The notes: generated by a model not told the origin, from the sequence alone. DNA of 64,000 nt from Cyclina sinensis (GCA_012932295.1 JAAONU010000019.1:32713913-32777912); one strand, 5' to 3'. Positions 20,346 through 32,808 are shown, counted from the first letter of the stretch. A program made the numbers and translations.

Positions 20346-23264
20346 AGCTCACCTGGCACAAAGTGCCAGAGTGAGCTTTTGTCATACCCCAATATCCGGT
20401 GTGCGTCGTGCGTCGTGAGGCGTCAACAATTTCATTCAAACGACATCTCCTCTGAAACCACCAAATTCAATGAAACTTGCATGGGATGTTTCTTGCATGA
20501 AGCTCTTCCAAAGTTGGTCAAAGAATTCAATTCCATGCAGAACTCTGGGTGTTATAGCAACTTAAAGGAAAAACTCTGAAAATCTTCTTGTCTGAAACCA
20601 CAAGGCCTGGAGCTTAGATATTTGGTATGAGGCATCATCTAGTGGACCTCTACCAAGATTGTTCAAATTATGACCCTGGGGTCAGAACTGGCCCCGCCCT
20701 GGGGTCACTTGATTTACAAAGAGTTATATAGGGAAAACTTTAGAAATCTTCTTGTCAGAAACTTCAAGGCATGGAGCATAGATATTTGGGGCTTAGCATT
20801 GTCTAGTAGACCTCTACCAAGATTGTTCAAATCATGGACCCTGGGTCAAAATTGGCTCCGCCCAATGGGTCACATGTTTTACATAGCATTAGGCCACACC
20901 AAAATGATCTCCTGTTCGTCGGATTTCCCGCATCAATTTTCGAAGAAATGAAAAAAAAAAATTTTTTTTTTTCTTACCGCCCGCTCCTGTCGTAAAATTT
21001 GCACTGGGTCGAAATCACCCGGTGCGAAAAAAAGTTATTACTTTTGATTGTTATTTATAGTACAAATTTCTACAGAACATGTTTTTTGGTTTAATACTCA
21101 GTTACGCGACGCGATTATCACTATTCCGCGCGGTAGAGACCCGTTACTGGGCGTTAGGTAATGATTTGCTCGATTACCAAATTGAATGTCGTAACTTTGG
21201 ATCACATCATAAATCAATAAAGGAAAATGGCCTCTTTGTTTGTTGTTTCCTCTCGCGAGGCTGATGACAATAAAGCCATTTTTCCACCGACTGCAGTAGA
21301 AATACCTCTTAATGCAGACTTCAATGAACTGTTCAGAGCTGCAGCTGTGTATTGTAATTTATATTTGTCTGGAGCATTTCTCCAAAAGTGTTTCATCTAG
21401 CAACTTGAAACTTCGTCGGTGGATAGATCTCATTAAGGAAAAGTGCAGTGCACAAGAAACGTAACTCTTATTTCCATACTTACTGAGTTGTTGCCCTTTG
21501 ATATGTTTTATGCATATTTTTTTTTTGTCAGGAGCATCACTAGAAAAGTATTTGAGATAGAAATTTGAAACTTCATAGGTGGATAGATTGCAATAAGTAA
21601 AAGTGCATTGCACAAGAAAGATAACTCTTCCATTTATAATTTTCTAGTTATTGCCCTATGTTATTTTTTCATACTTTTGTTCATACAGGCGTTATGTATT
21701 AATAAATTGTGTTCACATGTGTAGGCAGGTTCCTTTTAATATCCTCTAACATTGGGTGCAGTTTGGGTCACTAGGGATCATGGTCAAGGGTAACAGTTAC
21801 TAGCAATAGATTTTTACAATTTTTATGCCCCTGCCATAAAATGGCAGGACGGCATGTAACATTTACCCTGTCGGTTGGTTTGTCCATCCGTCTGTCCGTG
21901 TCAAATTTTGTGTCCGCCTAATATCTTTACATGATGAGATTTCGGAAAAAAAATGATATAAATGATCATAATATGAAGACAATGTGTCGCGTGCATGAAC
22001 CATGTCATTTGCTCAAAGGTGAAGGTCACAGTGGACACTTAAAGTTTATGCATAGATGTTAGTGTCTGGCTTATAACTTTGTCAAGCATGACGGGATTTT
22101 AAAATAAATTGGCATAAATGATCATCATATGAAGACGACGTGTAACTGGCATCTTGATCATTATACTTGATGTGCACTCTGCTTATCTGTTTCTAACTGA
22201 ATTGTTAAAATACATGTATATATGTAGAGCTGTTTTTCTCAAAAAGGCTTTGTCATGTTTAAATAATTCTTTTGAAATTGACAAATTAAAAGTGGTTTTA
22301 ACATACTCATTAAACGCTATCATGGTTTACATTTTTTTCTGTGCCTTGCTCACTCCACTAAATGACTGATCAGAAAAAAAATATTTTAATTTTTTTTCGC
22401 TCGCTTGCCCCATATTTTTCTCAAAAAAATCCTGAAGAACAAGATATTAATTTGGTGTGGCCTTATATAATAAAATTTTTAAAAATCAACTTTTCAGAAA
22501 CTGCAAGGCCTGGAGCTTAGATATTTGGTATGAGGCATCATCTAGTGGACCTCTACAAAGATTGTTCAAATTATGACCCTGGGGTCAAAACTGACCCCGC
22601 CCAGGTCTTACTTGATTTACATAGGGTTATACAGGGAAAACTTTAGAAATTTTCTTGTAAGAAACTACAAGACATGGAGCTTAGATATTCGGTGTTGAGC
22701 ATTGTCTAGTAGACCTCTACCAAGATTGTTCAAATCATGGCCCCTGGGTCAAAACTGGCCCCGCCCAATGCGTCACATGTTTTACATAGAGTTATATAGA
22801 AAAAAAGTTTTAAAATCTCTTGTCACAAACTGCAAGGCCCGGAGCTAAGATATTTGGTAGTATGCACTGTGACTACAGTAGGGTCATCCCCCCTCCCCTG
22901 GGGGTCACTCTGACTTACTGACCTACTTTTTGTTTTTGGAGCTATGGCAGTGAAATTTAGACCATGTGTACAGTTTTTGTTCTGATTTCAAAAAAGTCAT
23001 ATCATGACCTATATTTTTGACCTACTGACCGACTTTTTTGTTTTAAAGCTATGGCAATTTGGACTGTGTGTACAGCTTTTCGTTCCGATTTCAAAAATTT
23101 CTTCTCTTGACCATTATTTTGACCTACTGACCTATTTTTTGTTTTTGGAGCTTTGGCAATGAAATTGCATTGGTCCATTTCTGTGATATGCATCACAACA
23201 TTCATAAAAATTTCTTTCATCTTTGAACCTAGGTGAGCACTTTAGGGCCAGTGGCCCTCTTGTT
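20346..23264 (+). mobile_element. Family A element interrupted by a Harbinger-like element
   Basis: Starts AGCTCACCTGGCACAAAGTG with a perfect internal hairpin (CTGGCAC / GTGCCAG). Type-1 core units run to 20891 and resume at 22463, then a TTTTGACCTACTGACC-type module. It ends with CCTAGGTGAGCAC, hairpin GGGCCAGTGGCCC and CTTGTT at 23259-23264. Removing 20892-22462 plus one TTA restores a normal core unit. Confidence 0.75.
20892..22462 (+). mobile_element. Harbinger-like non-autonomous transposon, copy 1
   Basis: Terminal inverted repeats start GGCCACACCAAA and continue imperfectly (TGATCTCCTGTTC against TTAATATCTTGTTC). Each end is flanked by TTA (20889-20891 and 22463-22465). A 3-bp TTA duplication fits the TWA preference of PIF/Harbinger. 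The element carries a piece of a family J repeat (ATGCCCCTGCCATAAAATGG at about 21825) but no transposase ORF. An inverted copy lies at 48236-50040. Confidence 0.75.
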
Positions 23265-23269
23265 TGATG

Positions 23270-25092
23270 AGTAGGTACTTGTGGGGGGGGGGGGGGTATA
23301 TAGGAGTCAGCTGGTGGTTGGTCTGTCGGGTCCAGCTAATTCAATGCAGCCTCATAGAATTATCAAGCATAATGACAGAAAGTGCAAACTCCATCTTCAC
23401 TATTTGCAGAGTTATTGCCCTTTGTTGGTTTTCCTTGTCTGGAGCATAACTTGAAAACTAATGGTTTTTATTCAGTGCAACTTCATACAATGGTCAAGCA
23501 TAATGAGAGGAAGTGCAGTATTCAAGAATCATAACTCCATCTTCACCATTCGCTGATTTATTGCCCTTTATATGTTTTCCTTGTCTGGAGCACAACTTGA
23601 AAACTAATGGTTGGAATTCAATGCAACTTCAATGACAGGAAATGCAATGTACAACAAGTGGAAGTGCAGTGAACAAGAGCTATAATTCCATCTTCACTAT
23701 TTGCACAGTTATTGCCTTTTGTTGGTTTTCCTTGTCCGGAGCATAACTTTAAAACTAATGGTTTGAATTTAATGGAACTTCATACAGTGGTCAAGCACAA
23801 TGACAGGATTTGCAATTTTTAACTTTTGTCGCCTGTACCTGCAAAAGTGCTGCACCTACAGTCAAGAAACTTTACAGGAATGTTGATCAGCATGTAAAGT
23901 TGTGCACCTGGGGCTTCCCATATAGATTTTTATTTGGAATTGTTAGATAATTTACAACTTGTGTCGCCTGTAACTGCAAAAGCGCTGGAGCTAGAGTCAC
24001 CCAGTTCTGAGCAGGGTTGACATACTGTGTCTGACTGAAGCAAATGTCTATGAGAATCAAGTACAGTACCATCAGCATGTTGGATGGAGCTTGACATGTT
24101 TGCCTATGTCACGGGAAGACAACTGCCATGGTTTGTTGTTCTACACACAAGATTAGTTGCCAGTGACAACTTCCAGTGTTTCACATCAACCTCATATGGA
24201 ACAAGTGTCATTTACCATCTCATCAGTGCTCTGTCGAAGGTCATTCTGTCTTCTCTATAGATCTCCATTCTCAAACATAACAGACTTTATTAATGATCTA
24301 ACACGTATTGCAGACCAAACTTCTCCAGATGTACTGCTTGGAGATTTGAACTTAGCTTTTAATTCTACAAATTATACAAGACTGTCACAGAAATTGAATA
24401 ATTATTCTCAGTGTGTGCAGCTCCCAACTCACAGAGGTGGTTCTACACTTGACCTTTTCTACATACAGAATAATATTCTACAACCCAGATTATCCTGCCT
24501 GTCAACCTACTTCTCAGACCACAGCATTGTTGCCCTACAGTTTGATACCTAAAAAATGTTCCTTCTTCTTAGTGAGTTTAATGCTGTTCTGATGGTCAAA
24601 TTGCAGACTCAGTTTGATTGAGCATGTTCATGGACAGTAATGGAAAATGCAAGTTACCATCCACGCCCATTAGCACCAGCTTAAGCAGAATTCAACATTT
24701 AAGTATGGAAATGGTGAAATTTTGTTCCAACAGTTACTTAAAATTGTTTGCTATGTAGATGACAATGGACATTTTATAAATACAGTAGCCTGACTTACAG
24801 AACATATAACTTAGGAAATTAGTACAAATTAGACATGAAAACACCTGTTTACCATATGCAAACTCCAAGAATGTCCAACTATGCATACAGGATTGTGAAG
24901 GATAATATTCATCCATTGGTCACAGTGTTGGAAACCACAACAGGTTTCTTATAGATGTCATTTTGTTAAACCAATCTTATTAATGATTCAGCCTGTATGA
25001 CTGTCTTGTAGCCATATAATTATTGCTACCTATATGAGTAGCTAGGTTGAGTGGGGGCATCTGTGTCCTATTGACACATTTCTAGTTATAAT
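23270..25092 (+). mobile_element. Helentron-like element with endonuclease pseudogene
   Basis: A G-run followed by GGTATATAGGAGTCAGCTGG resembles the start at 14621. Then come about four ~150-bp units (TTGTCTGGAGCATAACTTGA), an EEP nuclease remnant (24030-24552) and about 500 bp of AT-rich sequence. The end has the arm GTGGGGGCAT, hairpin TGTGTCC-TATT-GACACA and terminus TTTCTAGTT at about 25085-25092. The boundaries at the 5' side are approximate. The presence of a coding remnant upstream of a typical terminal hairpin is important for classifying the clan. Confidence 0.55.
24030..24552 (+). pseudogene. EEP endonuclease domain remnant
   Basis: In one frame the sequence reads ANVYENQVQYHQHVGWSLTC ... 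NCHGLLFYTQD, then a TAG at 24154-24156. It continues open to 24552 with SFCLLYRSPF, the LLGDLN motif (metal/substrate-binding GDxN), QLPTHRGGSTLDL and YFSDHSIVALQFDT before a stop. These are the ordered motifs of the C-terminal half of an endonuclease/exonuclease/phosphatase domain. The N-terminal half appears decayed. The stop right after SDH suggests the domain was C-terminal in its protein, as in Helentrons; a LINE origin is not excluded. Confidence 0.65.
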
Positions 25093-25705
25093 TATTATAT
25101 ATATGTTTCTGTGCACAACTCCTACATTTTGTATGCAATTTCCACCAAACTTTCATAGAATGTTTTATCGTAACTTTTGCGATTGCAGAATTTTTGAAGG
25201 AGTTATTGCTCTTTGATCAAGATGATAACCACAAAGTTATTCTTTGAAAAACATATTATTGACTTTTTCCCCATTTTCTTTATATGCAAATTCTGACTTT
25301 ACCCAAACAATGATCAAACAATGATTGGTGGGGCATATACTGTCTGTGACAGAGTTTTGTTAGCAAGTGTTGTTATGGATGTTTTTGGCTTATACTGGTT
25401 GGATGATTTTTAGCAGAGTTGCAGCCCTTGATTTGTCCAAATTTGAATGCAGTTATAACTAGCATTCTTTCTGTAAACAACATGTGTGTGGGTGGGGTTG
25501 GGTGTGTGTGGAAACATACGTTTTTCTAAATAACAATCTCTAGTTGGTAAGTTCAATGTTCCCTTATCTTCAAGCATCAAAGGATGACTGACCTTGCTTT
25601 GAAAAAACCCTTCCACTTTTTGGGATGGGGATGGAAGGGATCTGTCGGTACAGGTCATCTGATATAAACATTGTGGTCATTTTGTATGCTACACAAATTT
25701 TTTAT

Positions 25706-28212
25706 TAGCTCACCTGAGCATTTGGGATCGTTCATTTTCCAGCGTTCATCCACATGCGTCGTCAACAATTTGACTTGAACAACATCTCCTCCTAAACCGC
25801 TAAGCAAACAATTGACAAACCATGCCTGGGATATTCCTTGCATGAATCTCTACCAAAATTGTTCAAAGAATTCAATTCCATCAAGAACTCTGGTTGCTAT
25901 GTCAACCGAAAGGAAAAACTTTGAAAATCTTCTTGTCTGAAACCACAAGGCCCTGAGCCTTAAAATATGGTGTGAAGCATTGTCTTGTGGACCTCTACCA
26001 AGTTTGTTCAAATTATACCCCTGGGGTGAAATTTGGCCCCGCCTTGGGGGTCAATTGATTTTACATAGGCTTACATTGTGAAACTTTAAAAAACTTCTTG
26101 TCTGAAACTACAAGGCCCTGGGCCTTAAGATTTGGTGTGTAGCATTGTCTAGTGGACCTCTAACAAGTTTATTCAAATTATGCCCCTGGGGTCTAATTTG
26201 GCCCTGCCCCAGGGGTCAGTTGATTTTACAAAGGCTTATATATTGAAACTTTAAAAAATCTTCTTGTCTGAAACGACAAGGGCCTCAGCCTTAAGATTTG
26301 GTATGTAGCATTGTCTAGTGAACCTCTACCAAGTTTGTTCAAATTATGCTCTTGGGGTCAAATTTGGCCCTGCTCCAGGGTCATTGGTTTTTCATTGGTT
26401 TATATAGGGAAAAACTTTCAAAATCTACTTGTCTGAAACCACAAGGCCCTGAGCCTTAAGATTTGGTGTGTATCATTGTCTAGTAGACCTCTACCAAGTT
26501 TGTTCAAATTATACCCCTTGGGACAAATTTTGCTCTGCCCGGGGGTCATTGATTTTACATAGGCTTAAAAAGTCTTGTCTGAAACTACAAGGCCCTGAGC
26601 CTTAAGATTTGGTGTGTAGCATTTCTAGTGGACCACTACCAAGTTTGTTCACATTATGCCCATGGGGTCAATTGAATTTACAAAGGCTTATATATTGATA
26701 CTTCAAAAATCTTCTTGTGTCAAACCACAAGGCCCTGAGTCTTAAGATTTGGTATGTAGCATTGTCTAGTGGACTTAACTTAGTTTGTTCAAATTATACC
26801 CCTGGGGTGAAATTTGGCCCCACCCTGGGGTTATTGGTTTTTCATAGGCTTATACAGGGGTAAAAGTTGCAGATTTAGAAAATCCTGAAATCCAAGCTGG
26901 GGGCCGCTAGGGCCCCCGGTGGGTCCAGGGCAAAGCCCTGGCAGGGGGTCCAGGGGGCCAGAGGCCCCCGGAAGCTCTTGGAATTTAGCTGTTTGGCATA
27001 TCAAAAATCTCATTTCCTTGTAAATTTATGGAACCATTTTTATGGAACTACAAAAGTTAACTACCTCCATTTGTTCTTCGCTCCCTTATCAATTTCGTTC
27101 ACGTTGTAGCCAGCTGGTAAAAATTACATCGTAAATTTTATAAATTCAAATCATAAAACTTAAGCGGCCACCTTTGCTTGTAAACTTCAGAATGAATCGG
27201 CGATACTCATTGGATTATTCTAACAATAAGTCATCCAATCAAAATGCGCGATAGAAATCGGGAAGAGTAAAAGCCGTTTCCCGGTCCATAACAGTACTCT
27301 TACGACGCGGCGAAGCTTTCGCCGAAATGAAGTTTCAGATCGACCTGACCCCCACCCCACCCCCCAAAATTTCGACCCGGATTTATATGAATTGGAAAAA
27401 CAGCCCAGACAGAGGCCGGAAATCCGGCACAATCTGGAAAACTTTAACCCTTGCTTATATAGGAAAAACTTCGAAAATCTTGTCTAAAACCACAAGGCTC
27501 TGAGCCTTAAGATTTGGTATGTATCATTGCCTAGTGGACCTCTACCAAGTTGTTGAATTTCTGCACCTTGGGTCAAATTTGGCAACCCCCTGGGGGTCAA
27601 TTGATTTTACATAGGCTTATATAGAGAAAACTTTGAAAATCTTCTTCTCTGAAATGACAAGGGCATGAGCCTTAAGATTTGGTATGTAGCATTGTCTCAT
27701 GGACCTCTACCAAGTTTGTTCAAATTGTACCCCTAGGGTCAAATTTGGCCCCCTCGGGGTCATTGGTTATACATAGGCTTATAAAGAGAAAATTTGAAAA
27801 TCTTCTTGTCTGAAACCACAAGGCCCTGAGCTTTAAGATTGGATATGTAGCATTGTCTAGTGGACCTCTACCAAATTTGTTCAAATTATGCCCATAGGGT
27901 CAAATTTGGCCCTGCCCAGGGGGTCAGTTGATGTTACCTAGGCTTATTATAGGCAAAACTTTAAAAAACCTCTTGTCTGAAACCACAGAGCCTAGAACTT
28001 AGATATTTTTAATGGAGCTTCAGTTAGAGGTCATCTACCAAGTTTGTACAAATAAAGCCCCTTGACAGAAATTTGACCCTGCTCTGGGGGTCACTTGTAT
28101 TCATATAGATTTATATAGGGGAATTCTTGAAAAGCTTTTGATGTTAGCTCAATAGCAGACCCAAAGGCAAAGTATCCAGGTGAGCGATCTAGGTCCATCA
28201 TGGCCCTCTTGT
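25706..28212 (+). mobile_element. Family A element with nested hAT-like MITE
   Basis: Starts AGCTCACCTGAGCATTTGGG. About thirteen type-1 units of ~150 bp follow (GGCCCTGAGCCTTAAGATTT). It ends with the arm CCAGGTGAGCGATC, a hairpin GGTCCATCATGGCCC and CTTGT at 28208-28212. One unit is split by an unrelated insertion at 26856-27452. Confidence 0.75.
26856..27452 (+). mobile_element. hAT-like MITE, GC-rich interior
   Basis: The host unit GGCTTATATAGG is split. The left flank reads GCTTATAC and the right flank GCTTATAT, a 7-8-bp duplication. The ends read AGGGGTAAAAGTT and the complement of AAGGGTTAAAGTT, typical of hAT termini. The interior has a GC-rich palindromic block (26905-26975, GGGCCCCCGG and GGCCAGAGGCCCCC). 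The proline/glycine-rich minus-strand frame across this block is a composition artefact. Confidence 0.65.
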
Positions 28213-28224
28213 GTACTTCCTGTC

Positions 28225-28370
28225 ATGTTCTAATCATTTCCTGTTTGTTGGGAAACGTTTTCTGAACACTTTACATTTCGGTATGCCTCATTTGCTATAT
28301 GTCCCCTTTAATATTCCGGGTATGGCATTGCAGGGGGAGACATCCTTTATTTTATGAAAACCATCTAGTT
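28225..28370 (+). repeat. Family C 3' end immediately upstream of exon 5
   Basis: Has the inverted arm AGGGGGAGACAT, an AT-rich hairpin and the terminus CATCTAGTT at about 28362-28370. This terminus lies only 34 bases before the SMARCB1 exon 5 acceptor. Confidence 0.6.
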
Positions 28371-28404
28371 TTGTGGAATATGTTTATCTTTGTTCCTTTT
28401 GTAG

Positions 28405-28532
28405 TTATGATGACTCTGACCCAGCTCAGAACCATGAGAATGCAAACCAACTAGAGAACCTGGTACCAATCCGTCTTGACATGGAGTATGAGGGACAGAA
28501 ACTCAGAGATTGTTTTACATGGAATAAAAATG
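28405..28532 (+). CDS. SMARCB1: SMARCB1 exon 5
   Basis: A 128-nt exon, the length I recall for vertebrate exon 5. It encodes [20 protein letters not shown] then [20 protein letters not shown], the end of the linker and the start of repeat 1 of the SNF5 domain, the region that in the mammalian protein contacts the BAF155 SWIRM domain. Acceptor TTCCTTTTGTAG. The donor GTTGGG at 28533 is a weak match to consensus. The first base completes the cysteine codon begun in exon 4; the last base G is completed to GAG by exon 6. Confidence 0.95.
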
Positions 28533-28639
28533 GTTGGGATTATTTTTTAAAAGATTATTAATGTTCTAGTATTTCTGTAGCTTGTGTATTCTGTCTTTTA
28601 CACACCTTTCTTTATTGTAGCTTTTAGAATGCTCTTTTG

Positions 28640-29570
28640 TCCATTAGCCATCTGTCTGTCATCCACATTTAATGTCAAACAACATATACTAGTGGGTAAA
28701 TTGCAACCAAACTTCACAGCAATGATCCTTGTATGGTCCCCTTTCAGAATTAATTAAAAAATGAAATTCCATGCAGAACTTGCCATGGCTACTGAAAGGA
28801 AAAACTGTAAAAATCTTCTTGTCAGATAGCACAAGTCCTAGAGCCTCGATATTTGGTTTATTACATCATTTAGAGGACCTCTACAAAAATGTTACAAATC
28901 ATGGCTCTAGGGTCAAAATTGGCCCTGCTCCAGAGGTCCATTGATTTTACATAGATTGATATATCAAAAAGTTTAAGAACTCTTCTGGCCTGAAATCACA
29001 AGACCTAGAACTTAGATATTTAGTTTGAAGTATCATCTGGTAGATTCCTCCCCTGCCTCCCCAAACCCCCCAGCTTCAACATGATTTTACATTGGCTTAT
29101 ATAGGGACAATTAAAAAAAAATTGGGATTTGATATTTGGCTTACAGGTTCACCTAGAGGTCCTCTACAAAGATTATCAAATTATGTCACTGGAGTCATTA
29201 AAGGTCCCACTCTGGGGGTCTCTTGATTTAATAAAGGCATACTTAGGGAAAATTCAGAAAATCTTCTTTAATGAAACCACAAGATCTAGGGATAAGATAT
29301 TGTGCATGGAGCATCATCTATAGGTCCTCTACCAAGATTGTTCAAATTATGCTCCTGGAGTCATAATTGATGCCACCCTAGGGGTCACTTGATTTTAGTA
29401 AAAACTTGCATAAGAAAAATACTTTATAAAAATAATTTTCTTGTCAGAAACCAAAAGGCCTAGTGATAAGATATTTGATGTGTAACCTTAGTGGACCTCT
29501 ACCAGGTTGTTCAAATCTTGGCCCTGAGGTCTAAATTGGCCCTGTCCCTGGAGTCACCAAGAATGGACAG
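28640..29570 (+). repeat. Degraded family A type-1 core units
   Basis: About six diverged units (AAATCTTCTTGTCAGA, CCTCTACCAAGATTGTTCAA, GGGGTCACTTGATTTTA). The usual start is replaced by GTCTGTCATCC text at 28660, and no terminus is seen. Confidence 0.6.
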
Positions 29571-30390
29571 TTTAACTTCTTCATTATAGAGTTTTATCTA
29601 TTGACCAATGTCTTATATATTTGGTATAAAGGCACTTGACACTAACCTCTGCCAGTCACTCAGGTCATTGTCTAGGTCACTGAGGCTAGAATAGATTTTA
29701 GATTTATTTTTATTGGAATGGCCTCCGTCTGTCAGTTCCTTCCGTCAGTCCACACTACCAAAAAGAAATAGGGGGCCATCTAACTAAAGAGAACAATAGA
29801 GTTCATTCCGTAGCAGTAGAATAAGGGGCTAATGGCCCTCTATTAAACAAAAGAAAATAACAAAAGAAAGGCCCTCTATCCATTTTCGGCCGGATGTACG
29901 TCCTTCAGTCCGTCTGTTACACTTTTGTGTCAACTCCATAGCTTTTTAAAGGGCTGTACTCCAGATTTGATATAAAAGTAATTTTTACATAAATTAAATA
30001 TCTAGATGCCGTGAGATTATAACAAGATGATATTTTACTTCAAAACTGATTATAAAAGTCAAAATAGAACAAAAAAATATATTCGCTTCAGCTTGATTTG
30101 AACTCTGGACCCTCATAATAACAAAATTTTTTCCAATGCTTTTACTGTCACCATTATCACTGCAACTGAAATAACAATTATTTACTTTAAATGTTATACG
30201 ATATAGTTATACCGTCGCATTACGGTATAGCACTATGAAAGGAAAAAAAAAAATTATAATGTGATTATCTGACTTATTTTTTGTCAGTAAGTTAGTTTTT
30301 TAGCATTAGTCATAAATATTACAAGGAATTTATAACACAAGAAAACTTTCTTTTTTTTGTTATCTGGAGCACAGCCTCTTTAAACTGATG
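29571..30390 (+). other. Intronic sequence with minor element fragments
   Basis: Contains CCGTCTGTCAGTTCCTTCCG text near 29730 and 29890 that resembles element 5' regions. Otherwise it is AT-rich with no ORF or structure that I recognise. Confidence 0.35.
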
Positions 30391-30394
30391 ATTT

Positions 30395-31100
30395 TTTTTT
30401 TAAATAACTTTGCACAAGTGATCACCATTATGAGACGATGTGCAAAGCGCAATAATTGGGTTGCTACTCCCAAGGTAAAGGTCACACTTAAATGCAAGTG
30501 TTAAAAAGTCTACATTTCGTGTTCACTCCATAACTTTTAAACTGCTGAAATTTTTTTGAAATAACTTGGCACAAATGATCACCATTATGAGATGAAGAGC
30601 AGAGCACAATTATTGTGTTGCTACCCCCAAGGTCAAGGTCACACTTAAAGGTCAAGTGTTAAAAGTCTACATTTCATGTCTGCTCCATAACTTTTAAACC
30701 GCTGAAAAAATTTTGAAATAACTTTGCACAAGTGATCACTATTATGAGACGATGTGCAGAGAACAATTATTGGGTTGCTACCCAGAGAGTCAAGGTCACA
30801 GTTAAAGGTCAAATATCCACATTTCATGTCTGCTCTATAACTTACTAACTTGGCTTACAAAAAGTTTTTTAATTACTTTGCACAAATGATCACCACTAAG
30901 ACACGATGTGCAGAACCCAACATCCAGGTTGCTACCCCCAAGGTCAAGGTTAAATGTTTTCCATAACTTCTTGACTTTATGGAAGATTTTAAATAACTTG
31001 GCACAAGTAATTACTGTCATGAGACTGTGTGCTTATAATATGCATGGCACAACATCAAGGTCATGGTTGGTCAAAGGTCAAGAAGTACAGATTCATGTCT
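30395..31100 (+). repeat. Family D tandem array, second locus
   Basis: Four to five ~155-bp units with GATCACCATTATGAGACGAT (about 30419, 30579, 30735 and a diverged one near 30890). They are followed by the same trailing text found at 6360-6480 (TGCTTATAATATGCATGGCA). Here the SINE found at 6150-6332 is absent, so this copy shows the state without that SINE. Confidence 0.75.
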
Positions 31101-31401
31101 GCTGCTGAAGGGGATTTAGCTGTCCTTCAGACTGCCTTGTTCTCCATAGAGTCTTCATTTAGTGACAGATATCTTAGATATTTGGTATGTAGGTAACTTG
31201 CAAAGACCTATTACCATTCTTTGGGGTTTAAGGTCACTGGGGTCAAGGTCATGTAAGCAAAAAATAGAAATTTCTACTTGTCATTGATATTTTACATAAT
31301 TTGCTATTTAGACACTTTCCATGAACGTCTACCATTGCATGGTTCATACAGGCATGTAAAAGTCCCTAATTTTCAGCATTGGCCTTTAAAAGACACTAAA
31401 T

Positions 31402-32808
31402 TATGTCTTCCGCCCCCTCTGGGGGAGACATATTGTTTTTGCCTTGTCTGTCGGTCTGTCTGTCTGTCCTTTTGTCCGTATGTAGGTCAGTCACACTTCG
31501 TTTCCGCTCAATAACTGGAGTACTGATTGACCCAGAGCCTTCAAACTTCATTCGATGATTGCCCTTATTGAGTAATAAACCCTATTGTTTTTGGGGTGAG
31601 TAGGTCAAAGGTCAAGGTCATAGGGGCCTTTAGAGTGTAAACTGTTTCCGCACAATAACTGGAGTTCTATTTCACCCAGAACCTTCAAACTTCATAGGAT
31701 GATTGCCCTTATTGAGTAGAAAAACCCTATTGTTTTTGGGGTCAGTAGGTCAAAGGTCAAGGTCACAGGGGCCCGAAGAGTGTAAACCGTTTCTGCTCAA
31801 TAACTGGACTACCGTTTGACTCAGAGCCTTCAAACTTCATAGGATGCTTGCCTTTATTGAGTAGAAGAACCCTATTGATTTTAGGGTCAGAAGGTCAAAG
31901 GTCAATGTCACAGGGGCCCGAAAACTGTAAACCATTTCCGCTAAATAACTGGACTGCCGTTTGACCCAGAGCCTTCAAACTTCATAGGATGATTGCCCTT
32001 ATTGAGTAGAAGAACTCTATTGATTTTGGGGTTAGTAGGTCAAAGGTCAAGGTCACAGGGACCCAAAGAGTGTATATCATTTCCGCTCAATAACTGGACT
32101 ACTGTTTGATCCAGAGCTTTCAAGCTTCATAGGGTGATTGCCCTTATTTAGTAGAAGGACTCTATTGATTTTGAGGTCAGTAGGTCAAGGTCATAGGGGC
32201 CCGAAGAGTGTAAACCGTTTCTACACAATAAATTGAGTTCTATTTCACGCAGAGCGTTCAACCTTCATAGGGTGATTGCCCTTATTGAGTAGAAGAACCC
32301 TATTGATTTTAGGATCAGTAGGTCAAAGGTCAAGGTCACAGGGGCCCAAAGAGTGTAAACCGTTTCCACTCAATAACTGGAGTTCTTTTACATCCAGGGC
32401 CTTAAAAGTTCATAGGGTGATTGCCTTTATTGAAGAACCCTATTGATTCTAGGGTCAGTAGGTCAAAGGTCAAGGTCACGGCTGGAAGGACACTTCTCGA
32501 CCATATATATGTTAAAAACATGGACTGCATTTAAGCTGGTGTTACGCAAATACCCTACAGCTACCATGATGTATCATATGCTGTCTTCCACCCTGCCGTT
32601 GATACAGACAGTTCCACTGTGATGTCAGGTGACGTCAACTGTGCCTACAGTAAGGTGTGAAACTATCATAACCATACATATGTTAATATATATATATATA
32701 ATATTCTTTATACCATAATAAATGACAGAGGCTTTCAGAAAGGTGATATCTCTTTCTTCCATCCGTTGCAGGGGGGAGACATTCGTTTTTCACAAAAAAC
32801 ATCTAGTT
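31402..32808 (+). mobile_element. Family C element, near complete
   Basis: Starts TATGTCTTCCGCCCCC with partner GGGGGAGACATATTG, then a GTCTGTCTGTCC microsatellite. About seven ~150-bp units follow (TCAAACTTCATAGGATGATT, GAGTAGAAGAACCCTATTGA, AGGTCAAAGGTCAAGGTCAC). After 32500 comes a non-repetitive stretch, then the inverted arm GGGGGGAGACAT, a GTTTTT-CAC-AAAAAC hairpin and the terminus CTAGTT at 32803-32808. Confidence 0.75.

Noticed and set aside
25440..25660. GTGTGTGGGTGGGG-rich stretch as a promoter or G-quadruplex
   Set aside because: It is short and degenerate, with no four G-runs in suitable spacing and no gene start nearby.
26831..27013. Minus-strand frame rich in proline and glycine (LDPLPGLCPGPTGGPSGP)
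   Set aside because: It is the reading of a GC-rich palindromic block in a hAT-like MITE, with no start context, homology or continuation.
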